From contig NC_088304.1 of the NCBI RefSeq assembly GCF_032854445.1, positions 26,673,704 to 26,737,703 on the forward strand: 64,000 bases of DNA, read 5' to 3'. The position numbers and the translations under genes are program-made. Each line of letters begins with the position of its first letter. Within the stretch, counting starts at the first letter, position 1. Of this stretch, positions 61,101 through 63,915 are shown piece after piece. The notes beneath the pieces are model-generated. The model saw only the letters and a program-made list of their open reading frames with translations. It was not told where the DNA came from and ran no database searches. This DNA is from Liolophura sinensis (taxonomy: Eukaryota > Mollusca > Polyplacophora > Chitonida > Chitonidae).

Positions 61101-63915
61101 AACCCAGGTCGGGTCATACCAAAGACTTTAAAAATGAAACTTGTTGCTTCCTGGCTTGGCACTCATCACAGAGAGGTTAATAGAGCATGGACGCAGGCTG
61201 GTTGGCCTGGTGTCAGTATAATGTTACTGGGTGGGATGTCTGTGGCGTAATATTTCAGTGGCGGCACTTTGGCGGTGTGGACTCGCCCTGCCACAAGAAG
61301 ACACAGTAGGCGTGTATGTACACGCACATAATGACCCATCATTTTCACATGACTGAAAAATTGTTAAGTACGATGTTAAACCCTGAGCATTCATTTCTTC
61401 ATTCATTTCTTCATTCATTCCAGTAGTTCGACTGTAGTTCACTAGCTGTACACCTGTAGTTTACTAGAAGTACACTAGTATTTTACTAGCAGTAAGCCGG
61501 TAGTTCACAAGCAGTTCGCCAGTGGTTCACTAACAGTACACCAGTAAGTGAGCAGTAGTGGTGGTTTACATTGGGCTGTCCAGTTTCCTTCACCCATAAA
61601 CCATTGTGTCAGTGAAAAATTCTTGGTCAAGGTGTTAAACAAAACTCAAATAAATAAATGAAGATGTTTTCATGTCATTTTATTTCAGTCATGTGTGATC
61701 AGAAAGTCTGTAGACATGTCAAACCCAGTGATCCACATCCTGGAGATCAGATTGACCTATAAACACAGGGAGAAGGTGAGTTAACAACTGCCCCTTCACT
61801 AACCCCCACCCATCACCCTAAAACAAAAATATATTTATTTGTCTTGATGCCTTCAAAGCAAACATATAAAGCACTTATCAAAGAAACAGGAAAAAAGTTG
61901 CATAGGGATATTTACAAATAAAGAGTACTGTGTAATTTGTAGTATTTTAGAAATACATCAGATTTATGTTGTTCAATGTGTACGTACATTTTTTCATGCC
62001 ATGATTTTGCAGGAGGCGAATGTTCAGATCATGAGGCGTGTTTTCTGTCTCTGGCACACCAGTTTTCACATGTGTATACAACAGTTGATTCAGGATCTAC
62101 AGCAACTGAGGGAAAACCTCACAGGTAGGTTATGGTCAGGTTATGATAACAGGTATTGGTTCAGGTGAAATTAGGACAGTTACACACAGTAGCATTGGTT
62201 GTCGTGATGCTTGTCTTGGTCATCTTGCATCGCCAGTTTCCACAGCAGTTGATTCAGGACGTGTAGCAACTCTGGGAGAATCTCACAAGTAAGTCACGTC
62301 CAGGTGATCAGCTAACGAGATTTGGCACAGGTGAAAATAGGAAAGTAATATTGTATTGATTAGGGTGACTCTTATGTTTGTTGTCTTGGATGACGAGATG
62401 TCACTTGTGAATACAGCAGTTAATTCAAGATGTACAGCACCACAGAGAGAACCTCACATGTAAGCCATGGCAAGGTGATCAGCTAAAGACAATTGATACA
62501 GGTGAAAATATGACAGTAACATACTGTAGCATTAATTGTTGTGACTCTGATTTTTGTTGTCTTGGCTCATATGTGTATACAGCAGTTGGTTTAGGAGGTA
62601 AAGCAACTCAGGGTAAACCTCTCAGGTAAGTCATTGCCAGGTGATGCTAATGAGAATTGGCACAGGTGAAAATAGCATCGTGTTAGGAGCATTGATACAC
62701 GTTAGCATGTTTTTTGGAAGGATCAGCAGTTTTCATGTACAGTGTATGTAGCATTAGGTGGAAGGAAACCACTCCCCTCACCAGGTGACAAGACTCGCCT
62801 AAAAGCCACAGATGATCCAACAGGTTCTGGATTTGAACTCATGACCTTATTGACACAGACCTGGTGGTAATGTGAAACAAAAAACAATTGGGCTCGTCCA
62901 TATTTGTAAACTTGATTGCCCAAAAATATACACGTAGTAATGCTCAGGAATTATTTTACTGGTTTTGTTTAACGAAATTTATACAGTAAATGATAATGTA
63001 GCTTACCTCAGAAATGCCAATGCACAAGTACACAGGCACAGGTATATGTTTGTACTTTATAATAATACATATTTTTTTGGCAATAAAATTTCATGACTGC
63101 TGAATCATGAAAAATAAAGTATACATATGTATATATGCATAACTTTCAGCTGTGCATCTGGTGAGCCCGCACTTAATTTTTAGCCTTTTTTCCAGTTACT
63201 ATGAAGTATTCAATCTTTAAGGCAGGAAGTCACTTGTTCAACATCCAGCTGATTCTCTGGTACTGTGATAACATTTGCATGTTCCATTGAATTATTACAC
63301 TACATGGGCCTCTGTGGCTCAGTTCTGTTAGCACGCTAGCTGTTGTCAGTGTCATCACTGTGAGTTCAAGCCCAGTTCATGCTGGTTTCCTCTCTGGCCC
63401 TAAGTGGGAGGGTCTTGCAGAAGCCTGTGGATGGTCATGGTTTCCCCAGGGTTCTGCCCGGTTTCCTCCCACCATAATGGTGGATACTGTCATTTAAGTG
63501 AAATATTCTTGAGTATGACTTAAAACACCAATCAAATAAATAAATAAATCAAATATTACACTACATTTACCTCTTAAATGAAGAATAGTAAGATCAGACT
63601 TGATGGTCGTTTGGTTGAAAAATATGCTAAAACTATTTTCAGCTGGGAGGCTTTGCAAGGACTTCACACTGCAGCCACAGGACCCTGGCGTTTGGTCTTC
63701 ATCACTTCTTTAGCGGAATTCCAGTCCACAACTCTAGATGTAAATATTTTGTGTATATGTTTTACAGGACTAGGCTTGAAGGCTGATGAAGTAGTAACTC
63801 CTAAGCAAGAACACAAGCAGAAGAATGCCACCGAAGGGGGACAACCCAGTCTGTCAATCAATCTCATTCTCCATGCTGACACTTATATTGGTGCTCAACT
63901 CTCCAGTATTAACAG
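19923..63915 (+). CDS. BLTP2: Bridge-like lipid transfer protein 2 (KIAA0100/hobbit), N-terminal ~775 residues
   Basis: BLTP2 is a very long rod with a hydrophobic groove (repeating beta-groove family, with VPS13, ATG2, BLTP1). It is anchored in the ER by its N-terminus and carries lipid toward plasma-membrane contact sites. I recognised it from residues 1-100: a hydrophobic anchor (MPSIVIIIFGTLILLWATS), then LKIGVKIGKVGFFSLRNVQI, VEIDQVWLSS and LCTGDMRIQTD, which parallel human LKIGSFRFFWIQNVSLKF, VEIDNLWISS and LCFGEVRIRTD. Twenty-one exons join in phase: 19923-19981, 26426-26549, 27682-27731, 39935-40136, 40558-40676, 44313-44373, 45895-45990, 48225-48270, 49182-49244, 50843-50886, 51303-51361, 51785-51882, 52642-52706, 53829-54040, 54960-55114, 56316-56479, 57446-57701, 58949-59055, 61689-61775, 62013-62124, 63768-63915. 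The family is usually over 2000 residues, so the gene continues off the right edge. Confidence 0.9.
20704..21253 (+). mobile_element. SINE family B copy, split by a family A insertion
   Basis: The left part (20704-20942) shares ACTTGTTGCT, GGTTGGCCTGGTGTCA, ATAATGTTACTG and CTCACCCTGCCACA-type blocks with 61088-61392. The right part (21209-21253) carries the shared tail CAAAAAAATTGTTAAGTATG. The family A SINE sits between them. Confidence 0.8.
20943..21208 (+). mobile_element. tRNA-derived SINE family A, full length, nested
   Basis: Head CCTCCGTGGCTCAGTTGGTT (A box), then GTGAGTTCAAGTCCAGCTC (B box), body CGTGGGAAGGTCTGTCAGC, CATAATGCTGGCCGCCGTC and tail CACCAATCAAATGAAATG. Flanked by a 10-bp target-site duplication ATCATATGAC at 20933-20942 and 21209-21218, inside a family B SINE. 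This is the best-preserved copy in the window. Confidence 0.95.
21411..21604 (+). mobile_element. tRNA-derived SINE family A with internal deletion
   Basis: Starts CTAGCGCAGCGTTATGACCC. It jumps from the CCTCTCACCA block straight to CCGGCCGTAAGTGGGAAGGT, losing the B box, and ends CACCAGTCAAATAAATAAAT. Confidence 0.9.
21865..22490. repeat. Degenerate ~25-bp repeats flanking the 50-bp satellite
   Basis: Irregular copies of (A/G)AGGTAGCATGTCCAAATCCA about every 23-28 bp. Apparently the older monomer from which the 50-bp satellite grew. A SINE (21968-22082) is inserted in it: repeat copies lie on both sides. Confidence 0.85.
21968..22082 (+). mobile_element. tRNA-derived SINE family A, 3' fragment inside the satellite
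   Basis: CATAATGCTGG-type block (here AATAATGCTGGCCGCCATTG) and tail AAAACACCAATCAAATAAAT, with 25-bp repeat copies on both sides. Confidence 0.85.
22490..24712. repeat. 50-bp satellite, ~44 copies, dimer of a 25-bp monomer
   Basis: Unit halves read ACATAACATGTCTAAATCAA-TTGAG and GTAGCATGTGTAAGTCCTAT-GAGAT; the halves resemble each other (ACATGTCTAA / GCATGTGTAA), so the unit is an old doubling. Variants such as GAATGTCCAAGA-CTAAAAGAT recur at intervals, showing larger blocks copied together. The array ends at the start of a family B SINE. Confidence 0.95.
24712..24958 (-). mobile_element. tRNA-derived SINE family B, with tRNA-like head
   Basis: On the minus strand: TTTGTAGAGCGTCCACTTCA (A-box region), GATCCAGGGTCAAACCTGGG (B-box region), GAGTCACACCTAAGACCT, then GCATGAAGGGGATAGTGCAT, GGTTGACCCGTATCAGTATA and GCTTACTTGCCTTTTGTAAG. 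Same body as 39527-39806 and 59600-59868. The 3' tail is absent at the satellite junction. Confidence 0.85.
26038..26245. repeat. 26-bp minisatellite, 8 copies
   Basis: TATGGGGCCCTTTTCTGTTA-TTACTC repeated eight times with only A/G wobble (TTATTA / TTGTTA). It ends exactly where a SINE begins (26241). About 180 bp before BLTP2 exon 2. The open frames across it are by-products of the repeat. Confidence 0.95.
26241..26330 (-). mobile_element. tRNA-derived SINE family A, short 3' fragment
   Basis: TTTACGCCTTACTCAAGAAT, CTTATACGAAGGCAGCCAGC and GGGAGGAAACAGGGC, directly joined to the 26-bp minisatellite. Confidence 0.85.
26426..26549 (+). CDS. BLTP2: BLTP2 exon 2
   Basis: Residues 20-61. Product LLAWLIQWQLSKRLKIGVKI then GKVGFFSLRNVQIIFRNGLS-V. 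Equivalent to the start of the groove in human BLTP2 (LKIGSFRFFWIQNVSLKF). Acceptor TCTAG, donor GTAAGA. Joins exon 1 in phase 2 (AG|A = Arg). Confidence 0.93.
26550..27681 (+). other. BLTP2: BLTP2 intron 2
   Basis: 1.1-kb intron. Holds one old SINE (27089-27275) and A/T tracts, nothing else recognisable. Confidence 0.8.
27089..27275 (+). mobile_element. tRNA-derived SINE family A, old copy without A box
   Basis: GTGAGTTGAAGTCCAGCTCA (B box), GTGTGGGAAGGTCTGTCAGC, GTGGGTTTCCCCCAGGCTCT, ACCACCAATCAAAGAAATAA; many substitutions. Confidence 0.8.
27682..27731 (+). CDS. BLTP2: BLTP2 exon 3
   Basis: 50 nt, residues 62-77: EIDQVWLSSCYVNQDV plus two bases. With exon 2 it forms V-EIDQVWLSS, matching human VEIDNLWISS. 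Acceptor TATCAG, donor GTAAGT. Confidence 0.9.
27945..28115 (+). repeat. Dispersed repeat, copy 1 (partner at 46008)
   Basis: AATAGGG-AGTTTT, TTAAAGGTGAAAACAGTC, ATCACACGTCTCAC-TGTT and TTCTC-AGTT-A-CAA blocks recur in the same order at 46008-46205. Class unknown, well diverged. Confidence 0.55.
28799..28992 (+). mobile_element. tRNA-derived SINE family A, lacking A box
   Basis: GTGAGTTCAAGTCCAGCTCA, GTGGGAAGGTCTGTCAGCAG, GGGTTTCCCCCGGGCTCTG, and tail AAAACACCAATCAAATAGAT. Confidence 0.9.
29417..29516. repeat. (GAAT)n-derived minisatellite
   Basis: GAATGAATGAAGGAATGAAT-type units with interspersed GGAG. Reads as a simple-sequence array. Confidence 0.9.
29812..29925 (+). mobile_element. SINE family B fragment
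   Basis: GGGTCAAACCCGCATCAGGC, CATACCAAAAAGTTTAAA and GAGTTTAGAGCAAGGACACA resemble the 5' part of 61088-61392. Only the front of the element is present. Confidence 0.6.
31150..31315 (-). mobile_element. tRNA-derived SINE family A, old fragment
   Basis: TTTATTTATTTGTGTGG, TAGTGGGAGGAAACTGGCCG, GCAAACCCAAGGCCATCTGC, AGGCTGCTGGCAGACC: a diverged reverse-complement copy without head. Confidence 0.7.
31720..32960. repeat. 36-bp minisatellite, ~24 copies, degenerate right end
   Basis: Unit GGAACACCATCTATCATAGA-AACACTGTGCCTTATT. Regular to about 32610, then longer irregular units such as CTTATTGGAACACCCTACAT to 32960. Because 36 is a multiple of three, frames on both strands stay open for up to about 300 codons and code 12-residue repeats. 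No splice or start context, so I do not call a gene. Confidence 0.93.
34126..34160. repeat. (AAAT)n
   Basis: CAATCAAATAAATAAATAAA run. The CAATCAAATAAAT start suggests the tail of a very old family A SINE, but the body upstream is not recognisable. Confidence 0.7.
36320..36544 (-). CDS. Possible first coding exon of a nested gene, unknown product
   Basis: Minus-strand open frame of 75 codons from MSNILVVRSSSGKGTVLFAA to KWSRPQWILVLTLFIIYQLE, ending at a plausible donor GAG|GTACAT. It has a mixed-composition N-terminal part and then a predicted membrane helix (WILVLTLFIIYQL), unlike the random low-complexity frames of the intron. Upstream (36580-36600) is an inverted CCAAT-like ATTGGCTGAG in a modestly CpG-bearing stretch. 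I do not recognise the product and found no second exon. It could be chance. Confidence 0.3.
38258..38486 (+). mobile_element. tRNA-derived SINE family A, old copy
   Basis: GTGAGTTCAAGTCCAGCTCA, GTTGTGGGCTTCCTCTGGGC, CACCATAATGCTGGCAGCCA, GAAATATTCTTGAGTAAG and a diverged AAAACATGTATCAAATAAAT tail. Confidence 0.85.
38946..38984. repeat. C-rich homopolymer tract
   Basis: Runs of C broken by single T. On the minus strand, G runs able to form a G-quadruplex. Confidence 0.85.
39283..39468 (+). repeat. Dispersed repeat, copy 2 (partner at 10848)
   Basis: Same block order as 10848-11002 (AAAGAGCAACTTT, GTGTAATTTTAT, AATGCTTTCAGAATATGC, GAAGAATTACAG) with about 35 extra bases in the middle. Confidence 0.65.
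39527..39806 (+). mobile_element. SINE family B, 5'-truncated with full tail
   Basis: Starts in the B box (CCTGGGTCGAGTCACACCTA), then GGTTGACCCGTATCGGTATA, GCTTACTTGCCTTCGGTAAG, GAAATCCGTCCTGCAACAAG and tail ACTGAAAAATTGTTGAGTAC, TTAAACCCTAAGCACTCACT. Confidence 0.9.
39935..40136 (+). CDS. BLTP2: BLTP2 exon 4
   Basis: 202 nt, residues 78-145. Begins KPLVLCTGDMRIQTDVGMSY (human LCFGEVRIRTD), then a polar Pro/Gly/Ser-rich loop (SSEPPDPGGGSPEQTGEATP) and RQRMWLNLITYLQ. Acceptor TTTGCAG, donor GTAAGC. Joins exon 3 in phase 2 and ends in phase 0. The loop looks disordered. Confidence 0.92.
40558..40676 (+). CDS. BLTP2: BLTP2 exon 5, parent of a tandem array
   Basis: 119 nt, residues 146-184: FVGFRAENVTVILLKTMMED then CLIHMTVQQVNLDMSLHTD plus AG. 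Acceptor GTTGTAG, donor CAG|GTAATG. The 3' two-thirds of this exon together with its donor is repeated about 32 times directly downstream. I take the first copy as the real exon because only it has the 5' half and the acceptor. Confidence 0.88.
40600..43395 (+). repeat. BLTP2: Exon-5-derived tandem array (exon 3' half + donor), ~32 copies
   Basis: Units of mostly 87 or 90 bp: ATGATGGAGGACTGTTTGAT, ACACCTGACAGTGCGACAGG, TGAAGCTGGACATGAGTCTT, CACACAGACAGGTAATGTGA, CAAGTTA. The first 76 bases are the end of exon 5; the rest is its donor and the first intron bases. About 27 copies keep (C/G)AG|GTAATG; four replace it with ACACACCAAGTTA. A ~260-bp higher-order period of three units is clear at 40690-41470. 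Short units (about 78-80 bp, CACACCTGACAGGTGAAGC) appear near 42200-42720. On the minus strand the copies stay open for up to 235 codons because the unit is a multiple of three. Confidence 0.95.
43396..44312 (+). other. BLTP2: Rest of BLTP2 intron 5
   Basis: After the array, 0.9 kb of AT-rich sequence. No gene or repeat that I recognise. Confidence 0.75.
44313..44373 (+). CDS. BLTP2: BLTP2 exon 6 (61-nt micro-exon)
   Basis: Residues 185-205: S-FQVCGNLVSTSCKALRGSTG, similar in position and pattern to human LICEVSLCKINSKVLKSG. Found because exons 5 (ends phase 2) and 7 (starts phase 0) do not join directly: a direct join would hit TAG. The exon has a TGTTTCAG acceptor, a GTGAGA donor and exactly the 3n+1 length needed. 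Confidence 0.8.
44374..45894 (+). other. BLTP2: BLTP2 intron 6
   Basis: 1.5-kb intron holding one SINE (45101-45352). The remainder is plain. Confidence 0.75.
45101..45352 (-). mobile_element. tRNA-derived SINE family A, near full length
   Basis: TTTATTTATTTATTTGATTG, TTCGCTTATACGATAGCAGC, a G-rich replacement (GGGGTGGGGTGGGG) where the AAACCGGGC block should be, GACAGACCTTCTCATGTATG and GTTAACCACGGAGGCC at the head end. Confidence 0.85.
45895..45990 (+). CDS. BLTP2: BLTP2 exon 7
   Basis: 96 nt, residues 206-237: DQLSNQPSCLADASISTFVD then LRIDREDVRRIK. Acceptor CTCACAG. The donor is AAG|GTTGGC, a GT donor with a weak +3 to +6. Phase 0 in and out. Confidence 0.85.
46008..46205 (+). repeat. 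Dispersed repeat, copy 2 (partner at 27945)
   Basis: AATAGGGGAGTTTTTAAGTT, TTAAAGGTAAAAACAGTCCT, TCAATCACGTGTCTCACC and TTTCTCGAGTTCATCAACG in the same order as 27945-28115. Confidence 0.55.
46288..47884. mobile_element. Putative non-autonomous element with 23-bp inverted repeats
   Basis: 46288-46310 and the reverse complement of 47862-47884 agree at 21 of 23 positions (core TAACCATCA-TCCTACACC). The ends are GC-richer than the AT-rich centre and also share TGGTTGGTGTATC in direct orientation at about 46322 and 47803. No transposase frame inside. No target-site duplication is clear. Confidence 0.5.
48225..48270 (+). CDS. BLTP2: BLTP2 exon 8 (46-nt micro-exon)
   Basis: Residues 238-252: VLDVLVSKPQMMITE plus G. 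Continues exon 7 as IK-VLDVLVSKPQMMITEG, aligned with human ITVDVWTLHAELHEG. Acceptor TTTACAG, donor GTAATT. A foldback element starts 27 bp downstream. Confidence 0.85.
48298..48910. mobile_element. Foldback (MITE-like) element, copy A
   Basis: Starts AGGTGGAGAAAACAGAAAAA and ends CATGTTTCTTCTCCTG; the two halves are imperfect reverse complements of each other (e.g. TTTGGGACCAGCTCTTGGTA). Same element as 60402-60980. No clear TTAA flank here, and the ends are diverged. It lies directly after exon 8. Confidence 0.8.
49182..49244 (+). CDS. BLTP2: BLTP2 exon 9 (63 nt)
   Basis: Residues 253-273: G-ILNNLHLWRKRRTSLSEKRK plus G, following exon 8 as TEG-ILNNLHL, similar to human HEGLFQSQLL. Acceptor CTCAAAAG is pyrimidine-poor near the AG. 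Donor GTGATT. Confidence 0.78.
49245..50842 (+). other. BLTP2: BLTP2 intron 9
   Basis: 1.6-kb intron without repeats I recognise. The CpG content is somewhat higher at 49960-50480. No gene seen. Confidence 0.7.
50843..50886 (+). CDS. BLTP2: BLTP2 exon 10 (44-nt micro-exon)
   Basis: Residues 274-288: G-SCEGNTDLPLLLPR. Needed because exon 9 (phase 1) cannot join exon 11 (phase 0) directly without a stop. Acceptor TTGTTGTAG, donor CGG|GTAAGG, length 3n+2 as required. LLLPR-DVSFTVSE parallels human LLQRLPDQVKVKMEN. Confidence 0.72.
51303..51361 (+). CDS. BLTP2: BLTP2 exon 11
   Basis: 59 nt, residues 289-307: DVSFTVSELDIKIVRETKQ plus AG. Acceptor GTTTTGCAG, donor GTAATT. Confidence 0.88.
51785..51882 (+). 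CDS. BLTP2: BLTP2 exon 12
   Basis: 98 nt, residues 308-340: R-TLSVALKHFHAGLQSSETGE then FSPDITASLSIT plus G. The start resembles human LTWTLKLLQFLYH. Acceptor CATGCAG, donor GTACGT. Confidence 0.9.
52642..52706 (+). CDS. BLTP2: BLTP2 exon 13
   Basis: 65 nt, residues 341-362: E-FLTQSPQATFASLNKLTIRL-Q. Parallels the human segment around SRQRIVCLNSLKASVQ. Acceptor TCTTGCAG, donor GTTTGT. Confidence 0.88.
53665..53806 (+). mobile_element. tRNA-derived SINE family A, 3' part, next to exon 14
   Basis: GAACTCATGCTGGCTTCCTC, GTGGGTTTCCCCCGGACTCT, CACCATAATGTCGGCCACCG and a shortened tail. It ends 22 bp before exon 14; the intervening ACATTTTTTTGTGTCAG supplies the pyrimidine tract and acceptor. Confidence 0.85.
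53829..54040 (+). CDS. BLTP2: BLTP2 exon 14
   Basis: 212 nt, residues 363-432: TQPHRVETNTQLHQIYFHYH then HDELQYWANVIKP and a Ser/Gly/Pro-rich, probably disordered loop (SSSGEVTPQPSSSDVFTGST). The HYHHDELQYW part parallels human [10 protein letters not shown]. Acceptor GTGTCAG, donor GTAAGA. Confidence 0.92.
54106..54363 (+). mobile_element. tRNA-derived SINE family A, diverged
   Basis: Head GGGGACTTTATGGCTGGGGG is degraded. ACAATGACCCAGAAGCCTCT, GTGGGAAGGTCTGAGAACAA, GGGTTTCCCCCGGGCTATGC and tail GGACCAATCAAATAAATAAA. The B box is deleted. Confidence 0.88.
54667..54790. repeat. 12-bp minisatellite (TCAAGCTACATG)n, ~10 copies
   Basis: TCAAGCTACATG alternating with TCAAGCTATATG/ATTTC variants. 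Period 12. Confidence 0.92.
54960..55114 (+). CDS. BLTP2: BLTP2 exon 15
   Basis: 155 nt, residues 433-484: G-RKISAYLEDKKVSSVVEVVD then TSFTVSSASCSGFNAGVSQT and KLSCTVKPGLA plus G. Acceptor CTGCAG, donor GTACAG. Fits phase 2 to phase 1. Confidence 0.88.
55195..56315 (+). repeat. BLTP2: Exon-16-derived tandem array (acceptor + exon 5' half), ~10 clear copies
   Basis: Units of 91 bp: TTGTTTTCTGTCTTTGCAG| followed by ATGTGTCTCATGCATCTTGG, CTGATGTCTCGTGACATTGC, CTGCGAGCTGGAGATCCAAG, CCTTGTGTCAAA. The part after the AG copies the first ~65 bases of exon 16; the part before copies its pyrimidine tract and acceptor. Copies start at about 55424, 55497, 55587, 55678, 55769, 55860, 55951, 56042, 56133 and 56225, with degraded ones back to 55195. 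Some acceptors read TTTTCAG or TTTACAG; one is mutated to TTTGCCA. 91 is not a multiple of three, so exon extension from an upstream copy soon meets a stop. Confidence 0.95.
56316..56479 (+). CDS. BLTP2: BLTP2 exon 16, parent of a tandem array
   Basis: 164 nt, residues 485-539: D-VSHATWLMSRDIACELEIQT then VYACLCDSQVALSDLTYKQH and YWNYILNLTIVIFK. Only this last copy has the 3' part of the exon and a donor (AAG|GTATTT). The middle resembles the human [21 protein letters not shown] segment. Acceptor TTTGCAG. Confidence 0.88.
56480..57445 (+). other. BLTP2: BLTP2 intron 16
   Basis: 1-kb intron. Contains a SINE at 56690-56948; the rest is plain. Confidence 0.75.
56690..56948 (+). mobile_element. 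tRNA-derived SINE family A, near full length
   Basis: Head GTTTCATGGCTGAGGGGGCC, GACAAAGGAACCTACCACCA, GTGAGTTCAAGCCTAACTCA (B box, mutated), tail GGCGTAAAACACCAATCATA with (AAAT)n. Confidence 0.9.
57446..57701 (+). CDS. BLTP2: BLTP2 exon 17
   Basis: 256 nt, residues 540-624: AKKLGKELKFEGMVDNIQSE, WSTVALMTFLQLIGAVSKGK, PAPVAVCHPSPPKKAMEKPT, WIDINLLTVNFSLSNVNIYV, CNDYK plus G. The FSLSNVNIYV block is very close to human FSTSISNVNISI. Acceptor CTTCAG, donor GTAGAG. Confidence 0.93.
58500..58644 (-). mobile_element. tRNA-derived SINE family A, 3' half
   Basis: TATTTATTTGATTGGTTTTT, CTTATACAACGGCAGCCAGC, GAAACCCACGACCATCCGCA, GGTTGCTGGAAGACCGTCC. Confidence 0.88.
58615..58873. repeat. ~127-bp tandem duplication that includes the end of a SINE
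   Basis: ATCCGCAGG(T/C)TGCTGG(A/C)AGACCG followed by TTGAAGATTGTTCAAATGAAAG-type sequence (GAAGATTGTTCAAATGAAAG, ATATGTGAACATTGAACA, ATTCTGACTGAGA) occurs twice, at about 58616 and 58748. The second copy carries the SINE end, so duplication came after insertion. Confidence 0.9.
58949..59055 (+). CDS. BLTP2: BLTP2 exon 18
   Basis: 107 nt, residues 625-660: A-CIMLRVDSLGLELRHQQSVV then QSCGMKLVYMQQAGK. Parallels human FALGFNSISLDYQHL. Acceptor TTTCCAG, donor AAG|GTACAT. Confidence 0.9.
59600..59868 (+). mobile_element. SINE family B, 5'-truncated with full tail
   Basis: GCGTTCAGCATGAAGGGGAT, GTCTCAGTATAATGGGTTGG, GCTTACTTGCCTTCGGTAAG, GAAATCCGTCCTGCAACAAG and tail GACTGAAAAATTGTTAAGTA, TTAAACCCCAAGCACTCACT with (CACT)n. 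Confidence 0.92.
60100..60229 (+). mobile_element. tRNA-derived SINE family A, 3' fragment
   Basis: TTGCAGATGGCTGTGGGTTC, CCCCAGGGCTCTGCCCATTT, GAAATATTCTGGAGTACAG and AAAACACCAGTCAGTAAATA. Confidence 0.85.
60402..60980. mobile_element. Foldback (MITE-like) element, copy B, TTAA-flanked
   Basis: 579 bp. Left end AGGTGGAGAAAACATGAAAA; the right end read on the other strand is AGGGGAAGAAAACATAAAAG. The similarity continues inward for about 150-200 bp: CAGATGAAAGAGTGCAAA / CAGATGAAAGAGCGTCAAA, then GGTATTAGGGACCATCTTTT / AGTATTTGGGACCAACTTTT. TTAA lies on both sides (60398-60401 and 60981-60984), as in piggyBac-type target duplications. It has no coding frame and is presumably moved in trans. 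Confidence 0.85.
61088..61392 (+). mobile_element. SINE family B, alternative body
   Basis: B-box region TATCAAACCCAGGTCGGGTC, then TTGGCCTGGTGTCAGTATAA, GGCACTTTGGCGGTGTGGAC, CGCCCTGCCACAAGAAGACA, and the shared tail ACTGAAAAATTGTTAAGTAC, GTTAAACCCTGAGCATTCAT. Shares ends but not the centre with 39527 and 59600, so family B has at least two internal types. Confidence 0.85.
61560..61662 (+). mobile_element. SINE-like tail, diverged
   Basis: GGCTGTCCAGTTTCCTTCAC, AATTCTTGGTCAAGGTGTTA and CAAATAAATAAATG resemble the 3' end of a SINE but match family A only loosely. It ends about 26 bp before exon 19. Confidence 0.5.
61689..61775 (+). CDS. BLTP2: BLTP2 exon 19
   Basis: 87 nt, residues 661-689: SCVIRKSVDMSNPVIHILEI then RLTYKHREK. 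Acceptor TATTTCAG, donor GTGAGT. Phase 0 on both sides. Confidence 0.88.
62013..62124 (+). CDS. BLTP2: BLTP2 exon 20, parent of decayed copies
   Basis: 112 nt, residues 690-726: EANVQIMRRVFCLWHTSFHM then CIQQLIQDLQQLRENLT plus G. Acceptor TTTTGCAG, donor CAG|GTAGGT. The 3' part recurs three times downstream. Confidence 0.88.
62125..62690 (+). repeat. BLTP2: Exon-20-derived decayed tandem copies (3' part + donor), 3 copies
   Basis: CAGTTGATTCAGGA-type blocks at about 62241, 62416 and 62581, each followed by GCAAC or GCACC, GAGAA(C/T)-CTCACA and a donor-like (A/T/G)GTAAG(T/C). The spacers share (G/C)CAGGTGATCAGCTAA, GGCACAGGTGAAAATA and GTAGCATT. Unit 157-175 bp. Frames in the copies are broken (e.g. 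GTGTAG). Older than the other two arrays. Confidence 0.85.
62690..63305 (+). other. BLTP2: BLTP2 intron 20, middle
   Basis: Plain AT-rich sequence between the exon-20 copies and the SINE at 63306. No gene seen. Confidence 0.75.
63306..63553 (+). mobile_element. tRNA-derived SINE family A, full length with 13-bp target duplication
   Basis: Head GGGCCTCTGTGGCTCAGTTC (A box), GTGAGTTCAAGCCCAGTTCA (B box), CTAAGTGGGAGGGTCTTGCA, CACCATAATGGTGGATACTG and tail AAAACACCAATCAAATAAAT. TATTACACTACAT is repeated exactly at 63293-63305 and 63554-63566. No other long duplication flanks it, so the borders are firm. Confidence 0.96.
63768..63915 (+). CDS. BLTP2: BLTP2 exon 21 (last in window)
   Basis: 148 nt, residues 727-775: G-LGLKADEVVTPKQEHKQKNA, TEGGQPSLSINLILHADTYI, GAQLSSIN plus AG. 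The SLSINLILHADTYIGAQLSS part parallels human [21 protein letters not shown]. Acceptor TTTTACAG; the donor is placed at AAC-AG|GTTGCA, which is weak, so the exact 3' end is less sure. The frame would otherwise stay open to 63997. Confidence 0.82.

Larger units (their letters stand above)
59056..61688 (+). other. BLTP2: BLTP2 intron 18
   Basis: 2.6-kb intron packed with elements: SINEs B (59600 and 61088), SINE A fragment (60100), a tRNA-like scrap near 60315-60360 (CAGTGGTTAAGACGGTGC), the foldback element (60402) and a diverged SINE-like tail (61560-61662). Confidence 0.8.
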
